From Hippasteria phrygiana (taxonomy: Eukaryota; Echinodermata; Asteroidea; Valvatida; Goniasteridae): DNA of 64,000 bases. The DNA lies in the NCBI GenBank assembly GCA_037893225.1, contig JAZGUH010000259.1:62001-126000 (forward strand), in the 5' to 3' direction. Of the stretch, positions 33,787 to 46,261 are shown in pieces. The notes under the pieces were generated by a model. That model saw only the letters and a program-made list of their open reading frames with translations, ran no database searches and was not told the origin of the DNA. The position numbers were made by a program, and so were the translations under genes. Numbering within the stretch: the stretch's first letter is position 1; every line of letters begins with the position of its first letter.

Positions 33787-35669
33787 CTAAAAGAAAATAA
33801 TAAATTGGGCAGAAAGAATTTAATATTTTTTTTTAACGACTATATCCTCAAGGGGTACCCTGCATTGAGAACTACATGTACACTTCAAAAGATTAAGCCA
33901 TAAGAATACAACATGTAGGTGCGTGACAGAGATTCATCTGGAGACATGCACCTAGCAATAAGCCAGTTCGGTGTCTTAAAGGTCAAATGTTATCTGGGAT
34001 AAAATTGCTGATGTAATGTCATGTCATGTTACGCGAACGCTCATTTTGATTAAATTTAACACTTGCGCGTTGTGCGACCACCTTTTGCGTTCACATGTGT
34101 GCGTTAGATCACGCAGGTCATTCGGGATAAAATGTCATTGTGCACATGCGCAGTTGAGATACCGGAATAGCTTTTTGACCTACCCTCCCCTGGACTGCCC
34201 CACCCCAATGTGGAGATTATCATTCAGAGGTTACCAAAACCCCCCTCTCCAGGCCTGTACAAAGTTTAGAGCCAATTTTCATTTACACTCGAAGAAGGAC
34301 TAAAGGTCCCCCTCCCCTGGGGCATGACAAAATGTACCAATCCTGACATCCATGGTGGGGGCAGCCCAGGGGAGGGGGAGGGGTGGGAGAGGAGGACAGG
34401 TGAGAGGGTGTGAGAAACAATTGATTGGCGCATTACTTACCGTCAAGGGAAATGGAAAGGAAAACAAGAAGCTGTTTGACCAAATGCTACTAAAAGAGCC
34501 TGTTTATGGGACATGCTTTCACAATTCTGCATGAAAATTTACAAGTCATTCATGAAAAGATGAGAAATTTGACGTTTTTCAGGAGGGATGTCTGCGACCA
34601 TTTCGTAGCGTTGTCTCACATCAAAGTCTGCCTCACTGAATTATATCAGGTACCTCCCCTTTTCTCAATCAACGTAGTGGATTTAAATTGACAACATTTT
34701 GAAACAAAACTGAACATTGTTTTACAACAAGAAAATGAACATTTATAGTTTTTTTTAAAGTACTGTAAACAGTATAATTAGTTCCCCCAATGGCATTCAA
34801 ACTGGCTGGGAAGATTTTTGTGTGTGAGCTAAACATGCACAGCCTCAGCTAACATGCTATGTTTGCCAAAATAAACTAAGTGATTTTTTTATTTCTCACC
34901 TTAGGTTGTACCAGTAGGGATGCATGCAGGGACCAATTTCATGGTGATGCTAAGCGCAAACATTTGCTTAGCATGAAAAGTCTTCCTTGGTTAATACAGG
35001 ACTACCAACCAAATTTATGTGAAATGTATCACTTGTGACTGGCATTTGGCTGCTGTTTGCTTAGCATAAAAATCCCATGGCTTTTTGGCTGGTAACCTGT
35101 AATAACTAAGCAATACTTGTTGGTGCTAAGCAAATTTTTGTGCTTAGTAGCTCCGTGAAATTGGCCCCAGATGTGATGACGGCTTTATAGCTTGTTTTTG
35201 GCAAAAATTTAAACAATAATAGTTTTGATCACTACTTCTATAATAAAAATCCCATGTACTTGTTCCACTCTCTAAAAAGTTTGCCATTTCTTTACGTGAT
35301 TAGTCAAAGATATAAAGTCTGTGCTCTTTCCAAGTTTCACCCCGAAAAATAATTTTGTTGCATAAATTACAACTTGTTATTCACTTCTGAATGAGTCATC
35401 AAACGAACAAAATCTGCCTACATTTAGTTATGGCCTAATTACTTTACATATTTCGAATTATTTGCAGCCCAAAAAATTTCAGTTGCTGCAGGGTATTTTT
35501 TTGTGTGCATCACAACCCAGAAGTGCTTTTAGAGGGCTGCAGATTTCCAAAATAAAAAAATGAAACAAGTGTATTTGCTTCAATAAAACTCACAATTTGA
35601 AAATTCATTATAAAAAAAAAATCATTTGTTGAAGAGCATGGACAGCATATGAATGAGCACGGAGCTTAC
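33787..35669 (-). other. LRRC57-like intron (1.88 kb)
   Basis: Phase-0 intron, donor GTAAGC and acceptor TTTTAG on the minus strand. It contains a MITE (34929-35169), a G/A-rich tract around 34350-34410 and otherwise unremarkable DNA. Confidence 0.85.
34929..35169 (+). mobile_element. MITE of the CCAATTTCAT family, best copy
   Basis: GGGACCAATTTCATGG at the left and CCGTGAAATTGGCCCC at the right are imperfect inverted ends. Inside are TTTGCTTAGCATGAAAAGTC and the mirrored GTGCTAAGCAAATTT. Relatives lie at 22.5 and 49.1 kb. It lies in an intron of the LRRC57-like gene. Confidence 0.75.
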
Positions 35670-35855
35670 CTTCTCATAGCCCGGTGTGTCGTGGAGTTGT
35701 TTCATGTCAAAGAGATTGCCTTCCGTTGCTAGTAGCGACACGCTAGACTCCTCCAAGATCTTTGGGGTAAGAGTGGTTACTTGAAGGCAGTTCTCTTCCA
35801 ATCGCAGAACTTTCAGTCTCGGACATTCGGCAATGGACTCAGAAATGGAGGAAAT
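35670..35855 (-). CDS. LRRC57: LRRC57-like, penultimate coding exon
   Basis: 186 bases (62 codons), phase 0 at both ends, with acceptor CTGCCCAG and donor GAGAAG|GTAAGC on the minus strand. It starts ISSISESIAECPRLKVLRLE and continues ENCLQ, LLATEGNLFDMKQL and ends GYEK. This completes the LRR begun in the preceding exon (NLNQNQ|ISSI), adds the last LRR (RLKVLRLEENCL) and gives the LRRC57-specific cap with EGNLF. LRRC57 is a small LRR protein whose N-terminal Met-Gly-Asn suggests N-myristoylation; its molecular role is poorly known. Compared with vertebrates the motif is S(V/I)LLxxEGNLF with conservative changes, so the exon looks functional. Confidence 0.95.
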
Positions 35856-36869
35856 CTGGGCAGGATAAAAAGAGAAATTTTATACCTTACTCCCGATAAT
35901 ATCTTGTGAAATTAGCATCAAGTGATTTTTACAAACTTTTGGTAGACAGCGTTTTGGTGTACAACTTAAAATTGTTTTGATCTGTAAATTGAATTTTACC
36001 AAAAGTGTCTATCAACAACAAGAGAGAACCAAGCACTCTGTGGCCACAAGAGACAAAGGGGTGATGGCCACAATTAGTGATGGCCACAATTAATACTGGC
36101 CACAAAAATACAGGAGGCCTTTACAGACAACCAGCCACAAAGGAAAGGTATAAAGTAAAAGTATACTTCCAGCTGAAATGGGCTGGGGATTAATGGCCAA
36201 ATTGGAAAAATACTCTACACAGGCGGTCATTGTAGAATAACATTTCACTTTACACCCACCCCCATATTCAGCTGTGCTGCACATCCCCCAATTGCTTAAT
36301 CATAACAAATGACACATCATTGTAAAGAAGAATAACGGGGCTTTCCAATGATATCAAATTCAAGGAAAAGGAGTTGGAAACAAGAGAGAAATCGTCTGTC
36401 AAACTTGAGTTTCCAAACTTGTTTTGAGGAGTTTATATAACCAGCATATATTAGAACAGCGTTTTACATTTATTATTACCCCTGCTCATCAGGCCCAACA
36501 AGTCTATGTACAGCTGCAAATTTCCATTATAAGAATGAATGCCACAAGGAAAAGGCAAACCAATAATGAAAATGTGGCCAAGAAGGATTATTTAAGCATT
36601 ACATATATAGGTCTCTCCCAAATGATGTCACTTCCTACAGATTGCCACATGCATCGGCATTTTGGGCGTCAAATTTTAGTGACGCGCATTGGCTGCGCCG
36701 TATTTCGAAGAAATTTCGAGCAACATGCGTGCGTGTTTGGAATATTTTGCACACTGCGCGCACACGCACCTGATGGCGTTAAACACGCAGTTGTAATTTT
36801 CCTACGAAAATGGCGTCCTATGAGCGAGCCCTATTGTAATGTGTAATCTACAATTGACAGTTGGTCACA

Positions 36870-37400
36870 ATAAACAGGTGACGGCAAAATGGAGGGTACC
36901 ATTACAGGTGGCCACAATATGGAAGTGACCACAAGTAGGAGTCAAAATATATAGGTGGCCACAATAAGCAGGTGGCCAGGACAAGCAGGTGGCCACAACA
37001 AGGAGGAGGGTCAAAGTGAATAGGTGGTCATATTAATGATGTGGGCACAATCAGCAGGTGGCCACAATAAGCAGGTGGCCACAATAAGCAGGTGGCTACA
37101 ACAAGCAGGGGGACCAAAGTGATTAGGTGGCCATATTAACGATGTGGCCACAGTCAGTGGCCACAAGAGGCAGAGGGCCAAAGTGGATATGCAGCTACAA
37201 CAAGCAGGTGGCCAAAGTTGGGTAAGCAGCCACAACAAGCAGGTGGCCATACGAAGCAGGGAGCCAAAGGGGAGAGGTGGCCACAACAAGCAGATGACTA
37301 AGATGGGTAGGCAGTCATAAGCCGGTGACTACAACAGAAGGTCAAATTGGACAGGTGGCCACAATATTTTGGTGGCCAAAAGTGGCCAAAACAGACAGGT
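36870..37400 (+). repeat. GGTGGCCACAA minisatellite, degenerate
   Basis: Irregular repeats of about 17-18 bases built from AGGTGGCCACAATAAGC and AGGTGGCCACAACAAGC, with insertions and variants. The core GTGGCCAC is itself palindromic. Sparse units start near 36050. Confidence 0.9.
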
Positions 37401-38187
37401 TGCCATTTCAGAAGGCCTGACACAGACTGTAGCCTACAGCTAGGAAGCCCTACAGCTAGGAAGCCCTACACATGCTGAAACGAACAACTGTCGCAATACA
37501 AACTCAACTCGACAGCGACCCGTTTACTTGTGTACAATTTACACCCAGCCAAGTGCAAGTTGCACCTTTGAGCACCTACAGCCTGACAGAAAACTGCCAA
37601 GGTGAGTCAAAGTACATCAAGTAATTTGATTTCCAGGACAAGCCTTGACCTTGTGTAGATAAGTGTCCATTTCAGCCCCAGCCATCTTGGGATCTGCACT
37701 CCTCGGTCTCTCTGGAGGAACAGCCCAATTGCCAATATGAGTGTCGGTTTACTCTGCTGACATTAATGTATTGCCCTACACTAGGGAGAAGGGATCTACT
37801 TGTCACACCTTGGATTTAGGGAAATACCCTAATTCAACCCTAGCTGTGGCCCTAACCAATATCCTGGTACCAACTGGGCAAAACTTGACATATTGCTCAC
37901 AAACGACACGTTTTGAAGACAAAATTGAAAGTCTTGGCTACATTGTAGCTGCTCACTTTTATGGGAGGCATCACGTAACCCTTGTAAGGCAAAATAGAAA
38001 ATCCTCTGTATTTAAAAGAAAAGAAAAGAAAACGAAAAAGGCCCTTTTATTGTAACTTCTATGTTTAGATGCTGCCAGGCAGTATTTTCCAAGATGGCCA
38101 CCAACTTTTTTCAAGATGGCTTCTGCCATAATCTGGACTTCAAATTAAAAAGCAGAGAAAGTCCTTTACACCAAAAACCCCCCACAT
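37401..38187. other. Intronic DNA, nothing recognised
   Basis: CTACAGCTAGGAAGCC is duplicated at 37434-37465. Otherwise no repeat or exon was recognised. Confidence 0.35.
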
Positions 38188-38679
38188 AAGGCCTTTTCAC
38201 ACTAGATTATCCATCCCTGGGGCGAACTCGCCCCGGGGTGACATGCAATTTTTCACCCCCAAGTTCAACCCCGCGTCGATTCTCATTTGCTTTTCTCAAA
38301 CCCCACTTATCTCGCCCCCGGGCGAGTCCACCCCAGGATCGGCACAGTGACTTCTCACTTGAACACAGCGGTCATCAGGGCGAGCACTTATCGAACTGCA
38401 GGCATTTGTAGTTTACTCACCCCTTCCCCATTTTTCACTACCATTCTCGTCCAGGGGGAAAGTGTCTCGCCCCGGAGATAAGATTTTCAACCCTGGTCCA
38501 GAGCAGGGTTGAACTCGCCCCGGGGAATGAGCAATCTCGGGGGGTGGCTTGGGGGTGGCTCGGGGGTGGCTCGGGGGTGGCGCGGGGGTGAGAATTTCAA
38601 GTGTAAATCGGGGCTTAATTTCACCCCCACGTTGCCCCGGGGCCACCCCCGAGATTTGTTCGAGTGTGAAAAGGCCTAT
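38188..38679. mobile_element. MITE with AGGCCTTTTCACACT inverted ends
   Basis: AAGGCCTTTTCACACT on the left and AGTGTGAAAAGGCCT on the right. The interior repeats CTCGCCCCGGGG and GGGGTGGCTCG words in both orientations, giving local tandem units at 38540-38590. The element at 50.34-50.88 kb shares the ends but not the interior words. Target duplication is unclear (ATA on both sides). Confidence 0.7.
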
Positions 38680-39339
38680 ATAAGTGTACCATGTCCTCTC
38701 ACTGTTACCACTCTGTAGAGAAACGACTGATCCATTTGTGCACTTAATCAGCGTTTATTTGATAGATTGCCACCCATAAATCCAGGAGGAAAGTAAACAA
38801 AAGTGTGATGGCCTGTTAAATGTATCGAGAACGTCAACTCCATAAAACTGAAACCAAACTGCCCTAATTGATAGTCCCATAAATGGGGAGTTTTGGAAGG
38901 TGTCTACCATTGCTACAACAAAAAATCCCTCTCTCTGGAGATTACCTAAAAGCAAGACAGGTCAGGCTGCTCGTAAATTAACAGCCAAGCCAAAAAATCT
39001 GTGTGGGGAAGCTATTTCTTGTCTGAGGGGGAATGGAATTTGTACACAAAGTATCATCTTTGTATGGCATTAATTCACATCAGCTCCATTGGTAATGCAC
39101 AGGGCGGGAAAGAGGGGTGATTTTGCCGGCAGTGTATGGTAATCCTTATGGTTGAGGATACTCCAGCTATTCTTGTGATTTTTATAACAATAATTTGGCG
39201 ATTGTGTAGTGTAGGGCCCTGTTCCCTACAAGGGAACAAAAATCAATTTTGGGGTAAAGGGACGATGAAGATAACAAAACGAAAATAAAGATGGCGATCA
39301 CCACGACGCACAGTAAACACGCAAAACCGCGTTGATTCT
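38680..39339. other. Intronic DNA, nothing recognised
   Basis: Appears single-copy in this window. No exon was recognised on either strand. Confidence 0.35.
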
Positions 39340-39690
39340 AATGGCAGCTGCCGTAAAGCGCGTACGAAAATTGCATTTTCTACTGCAATAAACTGTTCAA
39401 AATTACCAAAAAAAAGATGTCAATAGAATTAAGAGAATTCTGCTTCAGGTTGAAAAAGTCATTTTGGAATGAGAAAAAAATACCCTTGACTCTAATTTGT
39501 TCAAAACTAAAGAGGGGCCGTACACAACACAATCGCCAATAATTTAACATCTTGAATCTAGCAACGGCCATACATGTACCTATAGTTTGAAAAAGACCAC
39601 CTGGCCAGTTGACATGTAAAGGCACATCCCTGCACTTACTCAATCCATTCATTTGTCAACTATAATGAATGGGAGTGTAATAAATAGATG
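39340..39690 (-). repeat. Dispersed repeat families H and I
   Basis: 39370-39480 (TTGCATTTTCTACT ... TTCAGGTT ... GGAATGAG) resembles 61.12-61.23 kb. 39590-39670 (AAAGACCACCTGGCCAGTTG, TACTCAATCCATTCAT) is the inverted match of 25.79-25.85 kb. Confidence 0.5.
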
Positions 39691-40045
39691 GAGCTTTACT
39701 TCTTAACTGAAACCACTTTCATCTCCCCCAATACCTTTCCATTTCGGACAATGTCTTTTTTTAGCGCCTCCATAAGTCAAAGAAACAAATAAATTACTAA
39801 AAAACAAACTTGCTCGTAAATTCCACAGACTTGTACAACTCACTGGGAGAAATAGCGGAGGGTGCAAACCACAGAGTGCCAAGTTACTCAAGAAATCAGG
39901 TGAGTGTTTCACATCAACCTGACGTCGTTTGACCTAAATTCCCAAAATTTGCCATCCCTTTGACCCCCTTTTTCCACCCTCTGTCGCCTCTCCCTTTAGG
40001 CAAAATGAAAAATAAAACATGTCTAGTGTCCCCACCCTCTTCCTT

Positions 40046-40268
40046 TTAACATCTTGGGCACGGTATTTTACCGGAGACGTCGTCGGGGTGTTGCAGCGGT
40101 TCTGGCAGCCAAATCGAACCGCTACAATGTGTTTGTGCAGTTAAGCATGACATACACAATAATCCAACGATGGATTGAAACTGCACAAACAGCGGCCAGT
40201 GGCATCATCCGGCCTGGTGGCACTGTTTTTTTCGCGCCCTATGGCGTCATCCGTACGCAAGGGGTTAA
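40046..40268 (+). mobile_element. TTAA (piggyBac-like) MITE
   Basis: TTAACATCTTGGGCACGG to CCGTACGCAAGGGGTTAA, with intact TTAA on both sides (40046-40049, 40265-40268). Interior words and order are as in 32391-32613. It is intronic to the LRRC57-like gene. Confidence 0.85.
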
Positions 40269-41208
40269 GAGGCTAAATCTTTTTTCTTTTTCCTTCTTTT
40301 TTTGCCCTTTTCTCCCCAAAAAGGCATACGAATTAAAGAGAAAGAGCGCAAATGCTTACCAGTCCACTCACTGCATTTTTAACAATTTATTCTTTATATA
40401 GTGTTTTACATTAAAAATCTCAAACCGCTTTACAAAAACAATAAATCAATTTATTAATTGATAAAGAGTAATACCTTAAAAAAAAAAGTTTTAGGGACTA
40501 CAATGTCAACGAAAGCAATCTTGGAGAAATGGGAGAGGCCATCTTGGAAAATATTGCCTGCCGTGAACTAAAAACAGAAGTAACAAAAAAGGGAGCTTCT
40601 TCCTTCCTTTTAAAAAAACGACATGACGCTAAACATGTTTATTTATTTTTAAAATATTTTTCCTTACCTACCTGTAGCTGACTGACAGTAATGTGTTTGA
40701 CAAAGCAATCACCTGCCCCATTTTTTTCCTAGCCTCTGGCTCTGCTCACCTTGTTTATTCGACCAGGTAATTTGGGTTTGATAGAGTGATATTCCTCGTT
40801 TCCAGTTACTTTGATTTGCAGGTCCTGCGTTCTTTGACCACAGACCCTCTGCTGCTTTTACACTGCGACAAGCTGTCATTTATTGCTGAGGATAAACAGG
40901 TGCCGGTTATGAAGGCAACTGGAAGTTTAGATATAGGCCTACATGTATGATCAATTTCACTAAAATTGCAACCAAGCATCAGACATACAGATTTTTTTGC
41001 ACTTCCGCTGTAGCTCATTAGTATGGAATGTATGTTAATTCCGTGCATGCACAGACACTAAATTGCACTTTGAAACACGTGTGGTCACTTGCTGAAGTCC
41101 CTGATGCACTATACTTTTCCATCACGTGTGAAAGAAAATATGGGTAAAAGAATTTCACCACTATTTCTAAAAAGTGTATTTTTGTGAAAAAGCACAGAAA
41201 AAACCCCC
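40269..41208. other. Intronic DNA, nothing recognised
   Basis: Appears non-repetitive in this window. No exon was recognised. Confidence 0.35.
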
Positions 41209-41256
41209 AAAACAAACAAACAAACAAACAAACAAACAAACAAACAAACAAACAAA
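41209..41256 (+). repeat. Tetranucleotide microsatellite (AAAC)n
   Basis: About 11 near-perfect CAAA units. Confidence 0.95.
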
Positions 41257-42079
41257 ATGGTGAAAAATCCTGACCAAAGTATCCCATCGCACAATCTGTA
41301 TCCTTGGTATAGTCACACAGGCATGCAACTTGGAATTAACCAAAAACATTCCAATCTTTACAAGACTTTGTACAGTTTTGTTTTTTCAATTTTCAATGGC
41401 ATAAGTGTAAAGTGAAAAACGAGGAAATCAGCTGATCCGAGGAAAAGTTGCATGCCTGGTCACATCATGCCAATTGTATTCAGCCCATGTTCAACCTAAT
41501 AATTACTGTTGAACATGACTGCTTTTCAAAATCAAGATTTTTCAAGAATGGTCTCCATCAAAAGAGTAGCACTCCCACTTTGGCAGTTTGACAGCCGATT
41601 GACAGGAAGGCAACCCCATGATGACTGTGATAGCCAAATATTTAGCCACGTTCACTGCCAAGTCCAGCTTTTGTCTCTGGAATGACCACAGGAATGTTGT
41701 CTATCCCAGGGCTGTTATTAAGTATCCCTGGCCAGGTGTAAACTCTCCTGGTATCCCCTGGCTCTGAAAACCTCTATAGCTTTGACAATGAAGCAACACA
41801 TTCAATTAATGTGGGTTTTTTTCTTCTTTTAAGAAAGAGCTCCTGCAACCAGGACTGGCATTGGCTGCTACAGAAAAAAATGGTGGTTTCACAATTTAGA
41901 AAGGCTTCACTACATGTATGTGTTCAGGCAAGTGCCTGCCTAACCACAGAAGTGCACGCCCTACCACAATTTGGTTTGGAAGAAGTGCTACATAAATTCA
42001 TAAAAAAATATTTAAAGCTGCCATGTCTGTGCTCTGCCTGAAGATGTCAATTCAATGGATATTCCCCTAAGAAGAAAAC
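41257..42079. other. Intronic DNA, nothing recognised
   Basis: No repeat partner or exon was recognised. Confidence 0.35.
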
Positions 42080-42310
42080 TCTATTTCAGAAAAACCACAC
42101 TTATTACACCACTCTATTTGGTCTTCCTAAAATATATTGATCTAGGGCCTACAGTCCTGCTTCTCATTCAAAACTTGAAACTTATCAAACCTGTTACTTA
42201 TCACCAGTCAGTTTTTTTTTTGTGGAATGCCTCACTGGAAAGCTCATAACTTATCTAACCAAACAGCGACTCAATTTGAAAATGTATTTTTCTGGGTGAT
42301 ACACCCAAAG
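42080..42310 (+). repeat. Dispersed repeat family D, copy 2
   Basis: CACTGGAAAGCTCATAACTT, with ACTCAATTTGAAAATGTATTT, matches 27.78-27.85 and 50.93-50.99 kb. The upstream CACTCTATTTGGTCTTCCT resembles 46.52 kb. Confidence 0.6.
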
Positions 42311-42859
42311 GCATGGACAAAATAAACGGTTTGCTTACATGTTTAGGTAAGTACATTTTCTACCAGAATCCAGTTGAGAATATGAGTTTATCCATTCACA
42401 CACACTGAGTTCTTTCTGACTATTTGTTGTTGTTTTGTTATAATGGGTATCTGGGTCTGTCCACACTAAAGAGACCATTAGCATCAAAATATAGCAATGG
42501 GAGTAAGACATGGAAGAGGGACATCAAATCAAGTATTTTGCCCAAATGTTTTTCCGATGTATTCCAGAGCTGTTAGTGATCACACTGACACAAAAATAGG
42601 ATAACACTTTGGATATACAAGAAATTATGTTTGTAACATGGATGGAAATTTTTTTTTAATTATTGACTAAAAAAAAAAGAAAGAGGAATTTAGTAACATT
42701 CCAAAATGTTGGTAAGTTTACATCTCTAACAATGTCAGGATTGTTATCAGTGGAAATTTTTAAAAATGTGGGGTTTGTTAACAAATTAAGATGTGATATC
42801 AATTATGTTCAAACATGGACGGACATTATGTGACAAATGTCACGTCCAGGTCTAACTTC
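42311..42859. other. Intronic DNA, nothing recognised
   Basis: AT-rich, without a recognised repeat or exon. Confidence 0.35.
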
Positions 42860-42925
42860 TTAAATACTCCAATCCCGCTCTTGCCAGTTTCTTTGTTCAC
42901 TGTGAAAATGTTCTTAAATACTCCG
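42860..42925 (+). mobile_element. SINE body fragment
   Basis: CCAATCCCGCTCTTGCCAGT followed by TTCTTTGTTCACTGTGAAAA matches the stretch just after the B-box in the dimeric SINEs at 20.8 and 54.4 kb. Confidence 0.65.
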
Positions 42926-43059
42926 TTAGATGTTGATTTTTTTTGCTAAAACATACTTGTTGATGGGTACTGAATTGTATTGTAACAAAAATCAATGGAA
43001 AATTATTTTATATAATAACTACAATCTGAAATTCCTTTCCCATGTCACACCAAATGTAA

Positions 43060-43460
43060 TTAGTGTGGATAGACCCATCTGCCAAACACAAGGCCAAAAG
43101 GCCACTCGAGGTATGGGCCACAAAAGACAAGAAAAGACTGGGATAGAAGGTATCTATTCACATTTGTGAATTGTGAAATATTATACGTGGAAGGGAAGCA
43201 GGTTACAGGTAAGGAGTTCCAAAGAGAGGCAGTACGGAGTACAAAACCTGAAGAGTATCTCACAGTACTAGCCTATGAAACAACAACAATGAAAGGATGT
43301 GATGAGACAGCCAGGCAAGTAAAGTGCCTAAAAGTTTGGATGGGAAACTACAATGAAAGGCCACTGGTATACCTTGTTACCTTCCATTGTACATGTACAT
43401 GTACATTAGTATCAATAAAAGAGGCTCAATGAAGCAATGCCAGGAACAATTTACCTACGC
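43060..43460 (-). mobile_element. 5'-truncated non-LTR retrotransposon (ORF2 C-terminus)
   Basis: The minus strand reads LAVSSHPF, a stop, ASTVRYSSGF, then RTASLWNSLP and ISQFTNVNRYLL before a stop at 43060. The RT-distal signature R(Y/F)..SF..RTA.LWNSLP...F is typical of the C-terminal end of jockey/CR1-type ORF2 proteins. The internal stop codon, the lack of any RT core and the short length show a dead 3' fragment. A second copy is at 48.55-48.78 kb. It lies antisense-free (same strand) in the LRRC57-like intron. Confidence 0.7.
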
Positions 43461-44013
43461 GAGGAGGTCTTTCAGCAATGGCAAATGTGCTGGTACCCAT
43501 ACAGGGCGAGTTCACAGATTTCACAAAAACGGCATTGTGTATCTGCTAAAAATGTCCAGCTTTGCATTCCATAAGGGCCAGCTTAGGATAAGCCATAGGA
43601 TTTTCCAGATGTCTGCAATAATGTCGTTAATCTCTTGGGATACGACACTTTCAAATATGCGCACTGGGCCATGGGACTTATAATTGAGCCTACTAGTCCA
43701 GTATGGTTACAAAAATATAGCCCACTCCACTGAGACATTTAAACATGCAAATCCATCATCATATTAAACTAAAGCTTTCAAAAATGTAGGTGGACCAAAC
43801 TGAAGATTCTGCCTGTGAAATCTGTCTGCCAAAGCTTTCAAAAAAAGCAAAGGTAACAGTTGCTACCCCTTGTCCTTTGCTTTACAAACATGTAGGTCGA
43901 ACCACCTTTCTCTCAAAGCCTCCAAGAAGCTAGCTAACAGGTCTACACAGCAGATCCAAGAAGTTACCAATTATGCAATTCAACTCATCCTGAACAATGA
44001 AAAGTTTCCTCTG
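43461..44013. other. Intronic DNA, nothing recognised
   Basis: CCAAAGCTTTCAAAAA-type words are repeated around 43770-43850. Otherwise nothing was recognised. Confidence 0.35.
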
Positions 44014-44541
44014 TCAGAGACCGAGACCAAGACCTGGTGGTCGGAGCTCAAGATTAAGACCGAGATGGAGACCTGGTGGTCCAAGACTAAGACCAAGACA
44101 TGGTGGACTGACATCAAGACCGAGATCGAGACCGAGATGGAGAGTTGGTGGTCTGAAACTTGGATCGAGACCTGGTGGTCCGAGGACCAAGATCGTTACC
44201 AGGACCAAGATGTAGACATGGTGGTCTGAGACTTGGACTAAGACCTGTGTTTTCAAGATCGAGACCAAGAGAGAGTTGAAGACCTGCTGGTCTGAGACTG
44301 AGACCAAAACCTGGTGGACCGACATCGAGACCGAGATTGAGACCAAGACCGAGATAGAGACCTGGTGGTCTGAAACTTGGACTGAGACCTGGTGGTCCGA
44401 GGACCAAGATCAAGACCAGGACCGAGATGTAGACCTGCTGGTCTGAGACCGAGTCCAAGACTTGGTGGTCCGAAATTAAAAATGAAACCGAGACCTGGCC
44501 ATCCAGGCAGTTGAGACCTGTTGGTCTGAGACCGAGACCTT
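44014..44541 (+). repeat. GAGACC/AAGACC hexamer-based minisatellite
   Basis: Composite repeats of GAGACC, AAGACC and CTGGTGGTC with no fixed long period. All six frames read as low-complexity peptides, which are artefacts. Confidence 0.9.
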
Positions 44542-44812
44542 GTCTGTAAATTACATAATAAAGTAGAGCAAAAAGAACAAACTGTGGAAAAATACACAAT
44601 GCAGAATTTTTCTTTGAATTGGTGCACTCGTTGTGGTCTTTGAAATCTAATCTGCTTGTGGCAGATTCACTTCACATGTTGAAATATTTATTCAATCAAA
44701 ATCATAAACCCATGATGCCATTCCCGGAGAAACCAGTTTTCTTTGTTTACTTCGAAAAACATTTTAATACTGGTAAATATAGATGGTCTCAACATCCAGA
44801 CCTCAACTGCCT
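44542..44812. other. Non-repetitive spacer between two minisatellites
   Basis: No exon was recognised. Confidence 0.4.
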
Positions 44813-45545
44813 GAGACCGAGACCAAGACTGAGATCACAGAGTACTAAGATTGAGACTAGTAAAAACTGGTCTCGAGACTGGGACTAGGACTAAGACCAC
44901 AGAGTACTAAGACTGAGACCAGCAAAAACTGCTCTCAAGACCTGGAACAAGAATGAGACCACAGAGTACTAAGACTGAGACCAGCAAAAACTGGTCTCCA
45001 GACTGGGACCAAGACTGAGACCACAGAATACTAAGACTGAGACCAGCAAAAACTGGTCTCCATACTGGGACCAAGACTGAGACCACGGAGTGCTAAGACT
45101 GAAACCAGCAAAAACTGGTCTCAAGACCGGGACCAAGACCGAGACCACAGAGCGCTAAAACTGAGACCAGCAAAAACTGGTCTCAAGACCGGGACCAAGA
45201 CTGAGACCACAGAGTTCTAAGACTGAGACCACTAAAAACTAGTCTCGAGACCGGGACCAAGACTGATACCACAGAGTACTAAGATTGAGACCAGTAAAAA
45301 CTGGTTTCGAGATTGGAACCAAGACTGACACCACAGAGTACTAAGACAGACCAGCAAAAACTGGCCTCCAGACCGGGACCAAGACTGAGACCACGGGGTG
45401 CTAAGATTGAGACCAGCAAAAACTGGTCTCAAGACCGGGACCAAGACTGCAGAGCGCTAAGACTGAGACCAGCAAAAACTGGTCACCAGACCGGGACCAA
45501 GACTGAGACCAGCAAAAACTGGTCTCGAGACCGAAACCAGTCTTG
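44813..45545 (+). repeat. ~62-bp minisatellite with internal hairpins
   Basis: About 11 units of roughly GAGACCACAGAGTACTAAGA, CTGAGACCAGCAAAAACTGG, TCTCCAGACTGGGACCAAGACT. Each unit contains GAGACCAG and CTGGTCTC separated by CAAAAA, an 8-bp stem with a 6-base loop. Some units are shortened near the right end. It ends ~85 bp from the LRRC57-like exon at 45630. Confidence 0.93.
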
Positions 45546-45554
45546 ATACCTTCA

Positions 45555-46015
<461 letters not shown>

Positions 46016-46085
46016 ATATATTCAATGAAATCGGCATTTATAACAATCCAAAGTGCTCGATACATCTCTGTAGAGCTATAATTAT

Positions 46086-46261
46086 GAAATATATTCAGGA
46101 TACGAGTTAAATTAACTTTGGCATATTTATTTCTGGACAGATTGTCTCGTACCGTGTGGTACTCATCAGCAGATGAGTGCCACACGGTACGAAACAGTCT
46201 GTCCAGAAACAAATATGCCAAAGTTGATTTAACTCGTATCCTCTATATATTTCATATATAT
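46086..46261. mobile_element. Palindromic element (~170 bp)
   Basis: GAAATATATTCAGGATACGAG at the left mirrors CTCGTATCCTCTATATATTTC at the right. The arms continue AACTTTGGCATATTTATTTC and GTACCGTGTGG(T/C)ACTCATC around the centre AGCAGA. There is no coding capacity. Confidence 0.85.

Noticed and set aside
36424..36846. 140-codon plus-strand frame in the LRRC57 intron
   Set aside because: No recognisable motif or low-complexity bias pointing to a gene; partly shared with short dispersed repeats (GGGCTTTCCAATGATA).
44014..44627. Several long frames rich in Arg/Pro/Gly/Ser
   Set aside because: Minisatellite translated in several frames on both strands.
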